From Paracoccaceae bacterium (GTDB lineage: Bacteria; Pseudomonadota; Alphaproteobacteria; Rhodobacterales; Rhodobacteraceae), in the NCBI GenBank assembly GCA_007123625.1, contig SKKS01000415.1, forward strand, positions 1-7,212: a stretch of DNA of 7,212 nucleotides, read 5' to 3'. Below, piece by piece: positions 5,045-7,212 of the stretch. The notes under the pieces are model-generated. The model searched no databases. It saw nothing but the letters and a program-made list of their open reading frames with translations, and had not been told where the DNA came from. Within the stretch, counting starts at the first letter, position 1; each line of letters begins with the position of its first letter. The translations under genes were made by a program, and so were the position numbers.

Positions 5045-7212
5045 ATGTCTCTTGCTCTGATTGCTGCCCTCCCCTTTCTTGGTGCCCTTCTGCCCGGGCT
5101 GATGATCCGCGCCGGACGCAACACCTGCGCCACGGCGACCGGCCTTGTGACACTGACAGCCCTTGCGGGGCTGCTGGTCCACGCCCCCGCCGTCCTGCGC
5201 GGCGAGGTGATCCAGACCCAGATCACATGGATGCCGCTGCTGGGGCTGAACGCGAATTTCTTCCTTGACGGGCTGGGGCTGCTGTTTGCCGGGATGATCC
5301 TGGGCATCGGACTGCTGATCATCATCTATGCGCGGTTCTACCTGGCCAAGTCGGACCCGATGGGACAGTTCTATACCTATCTGCTGCTCTTTCAGGGCGC
5401 GATGGTTGGCATCGTCCTGTCGGACAACATACTGCTTTTGCTGATCTTCTGGGAACTGACCTCGCTTTCGTCCTTCCTGCTGATCGGCTACTGGCGCCAC
5501 CTTCCCGAAGGGCGGCAGGGCGCGCGCATGGCGCTGGCGGTCACCGGCATGGGCGGGCTGGCGCTGATCGGGGGCATGCTGATCCTGGGCAATATCGTCG
5601 GCAGCTATGATCTGACGGTGATCCTGGAAAACCGCGACCTGATCCAGCAGTCTGACCTGTATGCCCCGGCGCTGGTCCTGATCCTGCTGGGGGCGTTCAC
5701 CAAATCGGCGCAGTTTCCTTTCCATTTCTGGCTACCGCATGCCATGGCCGCGCCGACGCCGGTCTCGGCCTATCTGCATTCTGCCACGATGGTCAAAGCC
5801 GGTTTGTTCCTGATGGCGCGGCTCTGGCCGGTGTTGTCGGGAACGGACCTGTGGTTCTGGCTGGTCGCGGGCGCGGGGCTGATCACCATGGTGATGGGCG
5901 CGGTGATCGCGCTGTTCAAGGATGACCTGAAGGGACTGCTGGCGTTCTCCACGGTCAGTCATCTGGGCCTGATCACCATGCTGCTGGGGATCGGAAGTGA
6001 CGTGGCGGCGGTCGTGGCGGTGTTCCACATCATCAACCACGCCACGTTCAAGGCAGCGCTCTTCATGACCGCGGGCATTATCGATCACGAGGCGCATACC
6101 CGCGACATCAAGCGGTTGGGGGGCTTGCGACACCTTATGCCCGTGACCTTCGTGCTGGCCACGGTGGCGTCGCTGTCGATGGCTGGGATTCCGCCCTTCA
6201 ACGGCTTCCTGTCCAAGGAAATGATGCTGGAACAGGCCGCCGACGTGGGCTTCTTCTTCGGGTTGATGGTCACCATCGGGGCCATGTTCTCCGTCGCCTA
6301 CAGCCTGCGCTACATCTTCCATGTCTTCCTTGGGCCCAAGCGCGACGACTACCCCGCGAAGCCGCATGATCCGGGCTTCGGCATGTGGGTGTCGCCCGCG
6401 ATCCTGGTGGTTATGGTGGTGCTGATCGGGCTTTTTCCGAACACCATCGTCGGGCCGCTGGTGGCCACCACGGGCGGCGCGGTGATCGGCAGCACTGACC
6501 TGCCCTATTATTCGCTGTCGCTGTGGCACGGGTTCAACATGGCGCTGCTGATGTCGGTGATCGCGGTGGTTGCCGGGTTCCTGATCCTGCGCTTCCATCC
6601 GCTGTTCGAAGAACTCTGGAACGACGCGCGCCGCCCCGAAGCGAAAAAGGTCTTCGACGCGCTGGTCGACGCCTGCGCCCGTGGCGCGGCGTGGATCACG
6701 AATATCGTCCACGATGGCGCAATGACACGCTATCTGGCGATCTTTACCGCAACATCGGTGCTGTTCGGCTTTGCCGCATTCATGGGCGGGACCCATGTCG
6801 CCGGGACACGCGAGACGTTGCCCATGACAGTGATGCCGGTCATCGGCTGGTTGCTGATCGTCGGCGCCACCGTCGTCACGCTGCGCATTCATCGTAACCG
6901 CCTGCTGTCGCTGGTGATGGTGGCGGTGATCGGGCTGATCGTGTCGCTGGGTTTTGCCTATCTCTCGGCGCCCGACCTTGCACTGACACAGCTGTCGGTT
7001 GAGGTGGTAACGGTGATTCTGTTGCTGCTGGCGCTGCATTATCTGCCAAAGGAAACCCCAGTCGAAAGCGCCATGGGCAAGCGGGTCCAGGACGGCGCGA
7101 TTGCGGGGCTTGCGGGCTTGGGCGTGACGGGGCTGCTCTATGCGATCATGACGCGCCCGCATGACAGTATTTCATGGTTCCACCTGGAGCAGTCGTATCC
7201 GGGCGGCGGCGG
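5045..7212 (+). CDS. mrpA: Mrp/Mnh-type Na+/H+ antiporter subunit A (3' end beyond the window)
   Basis: The frame is open from ATG 5045 to the last base, giving 722 complete codons with no stop. The start fits the family: MSLALIAALPFLGALLPG is the usual first transmembrane helix. No other in-frame start codon is found back to 4976, although the ribosome binding site is weak. The protein is a polytopic inner-membrane subunit related to NuoL of complex I. Conserved charged residues of the ion path are visible: Glu137 in FWELTSLSSF, Lys220 in GAFTKSAQFPFHFWLP, Lys251 in SATMVKAGLF, His328 in FHIINHATF, and Lys336 just after it. MAGIPPFNGFLSKE follows near residues 380-393. The C-terminal part (LGFAYLSAPDLALTQLSVEVV, then SYPGGG) is the extension unique to MrpA/MbhE-like proteins. 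Mrp complexes need MrpA-G (or a fused AB), so mrpB/C and the rest should follow. They export Na+ or K+ for protons and support salt and alkali tolerance. Some alphaproteobacteria fuse A and B into a chain of about 950 aa; this cannot be judged here. Confidence 0.95.
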   Translation, partial: MSLALIAALPFLGALLPGLMIRAGRNTCATATGLVTLTALAGLLVHAPAVLRGEVIQTQITWMPLLGLNANFFLDGLGLLFAGMILGIGLLIIIYARFYLAKSDPMGQFYTYLLLFQGAMVGIVLSDNILLLLIFWELTSLSSFLLIGYWRHLPEGRQGARMALAVTGMGGLALIGGMLILGNIVGSYDLTVILENRDLIQQSDLYAPALVLILLGAFTKSAQFPFHFWLPHAMAAPTPVSAYLHSATMVKAGLFLMARLWPVLSGTDLWFWLVAGAGLITMVMGAVIALFKDDLKGLLAFSTVSHLGLITMLLGIGSDVAAVVAVFHIINHATFKAALFMTAGIIDHEAHTRDIKRLGGLRHLMPVTFVLATVASLSMAGIPPFNGFLSKEMMLEQAADVGFFFGLMVTIGAMFSVAYSLRYIFHVFLGPKRDDYPAKPHDPGFGMWVSPAILVVMVVLIGLFPNTIVGPLVATTGGAVIGSTDLPYYSLSLWHGFNMALLMSVIAVVAGFLILRFHPLFEELWNDARRPEAKKVFDALVDACARGAAWITNIVHDGAMTRYLAIFTATSVLFGFAAFMGGTHVAGTRETLPMTVMPVIGWLLIVGATVVTLRIHRNRLLSLVMVAVIGLIVSLGFAYLSAPDLALTQLSVEVVTVILLLLALHYLPKETPVESAMGKRVQDGAIAGLAGLGVTGLLYAIMTRPHDSISWFHLEQSYPGGG

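Noticed and set aside
4891..5268. A 125-codon + strand frame across the ggpS-mrpA gap.
   Set aside because: More than half overlaps mrpA in another frame, the translation has no domain, and it spans the probable mrp promoter.
5732..7162. A 476-codon open frame on the minus strand opposite mrpA.
   Set aside because: The translation is dominated by Arg, His, Gln and Asp, the reverse complement of hydrophobic membrane codons. The sense strand carries an unmistakable MrpA.
1..7212. CRISPR arrays, IS ends, integrase sites, tRNA or rRNA genes.
   Set aside because: None were seen on reading both strands. The only repeat array has a 16-bp period without spacers.

Overview
The window is GC-rich alphaproteobacterial DNA. 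It most resembles a marine or halotolerant member of the Rhodobacterales (Rhodobacteraceae/Roseobacteraceae). This rests on base composition, the style of the proteins, and the combination of a BhcD-like iminosuccinate reductase, a glucosylglycerol-phosphate synthase and a Mrp-type antiporter. No search could be run, so the placement is an inference. All supported genes lie on the + strand; the long minus-strand frames are GC-driven shadows.

Layout: (1) Positions 1-869 hold the 3' part of an ornithine cyclodeaminase/mu-crystallin family gene, best read as bhcD of the beta-hydroxyaspartate cycle. A clean intrinsic terminator follows at 896-923. (2) Four tandem copies of a 16-bp unit (913-976) begin in the terminator's 3' arm and end inside the Shine-Dalgarno of the next gene, a GAPDH-family dehydrogenase (987-1976). 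(3) A single 68-aa CspA-family cold-shock protein (2134-2340) has a 157-nt leader and a strong intrinsic terminator. (4) A two-gene unit (about 2563-4826) encodes a HAD-IIB phosphatase and a GT20 glycosyltransferase, joined by an ATGA overlap. Automated pipelines would probably call these OtsB/OtsA (trehalose). The glycosyltransferase reads much more like glucosylglycerol-phosphate synthase (GgpS), which makes the phosphatase a free-standing GgpP. (5) After 218 nt containing a plausible promoter, mrpA/mnhA begins at 5045 and runs off the right edge (722 complete codons, no stop). It encodes the large subunit of the multisubunit Na+/H+ antiporter.

How the parts work together: the right half looks like a salt and pH adaptation segment, with compatible-solute synthesis beside Na+ extrusion. 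The left half is central carbon metabolism: assimilation of glycolate-derived C2 units (if bhcD is correct) and a triose/tetrose-phosphate dehydrogenase. The cold-shock gene between them is an independent unit bounded by its own terminator.

I found no mobile element, CRISPR array, tRNA or rRNA. Nothing here amounts to a wholly new system. The points most worth a second look are the 16-bp tandem repeat joining a terminator to a ribosome binding site, the split GgpP/GgpS pair likely to be mislabelled as trehalose synthesis, and a GAPDH paralogue with an altered phosphate loop.
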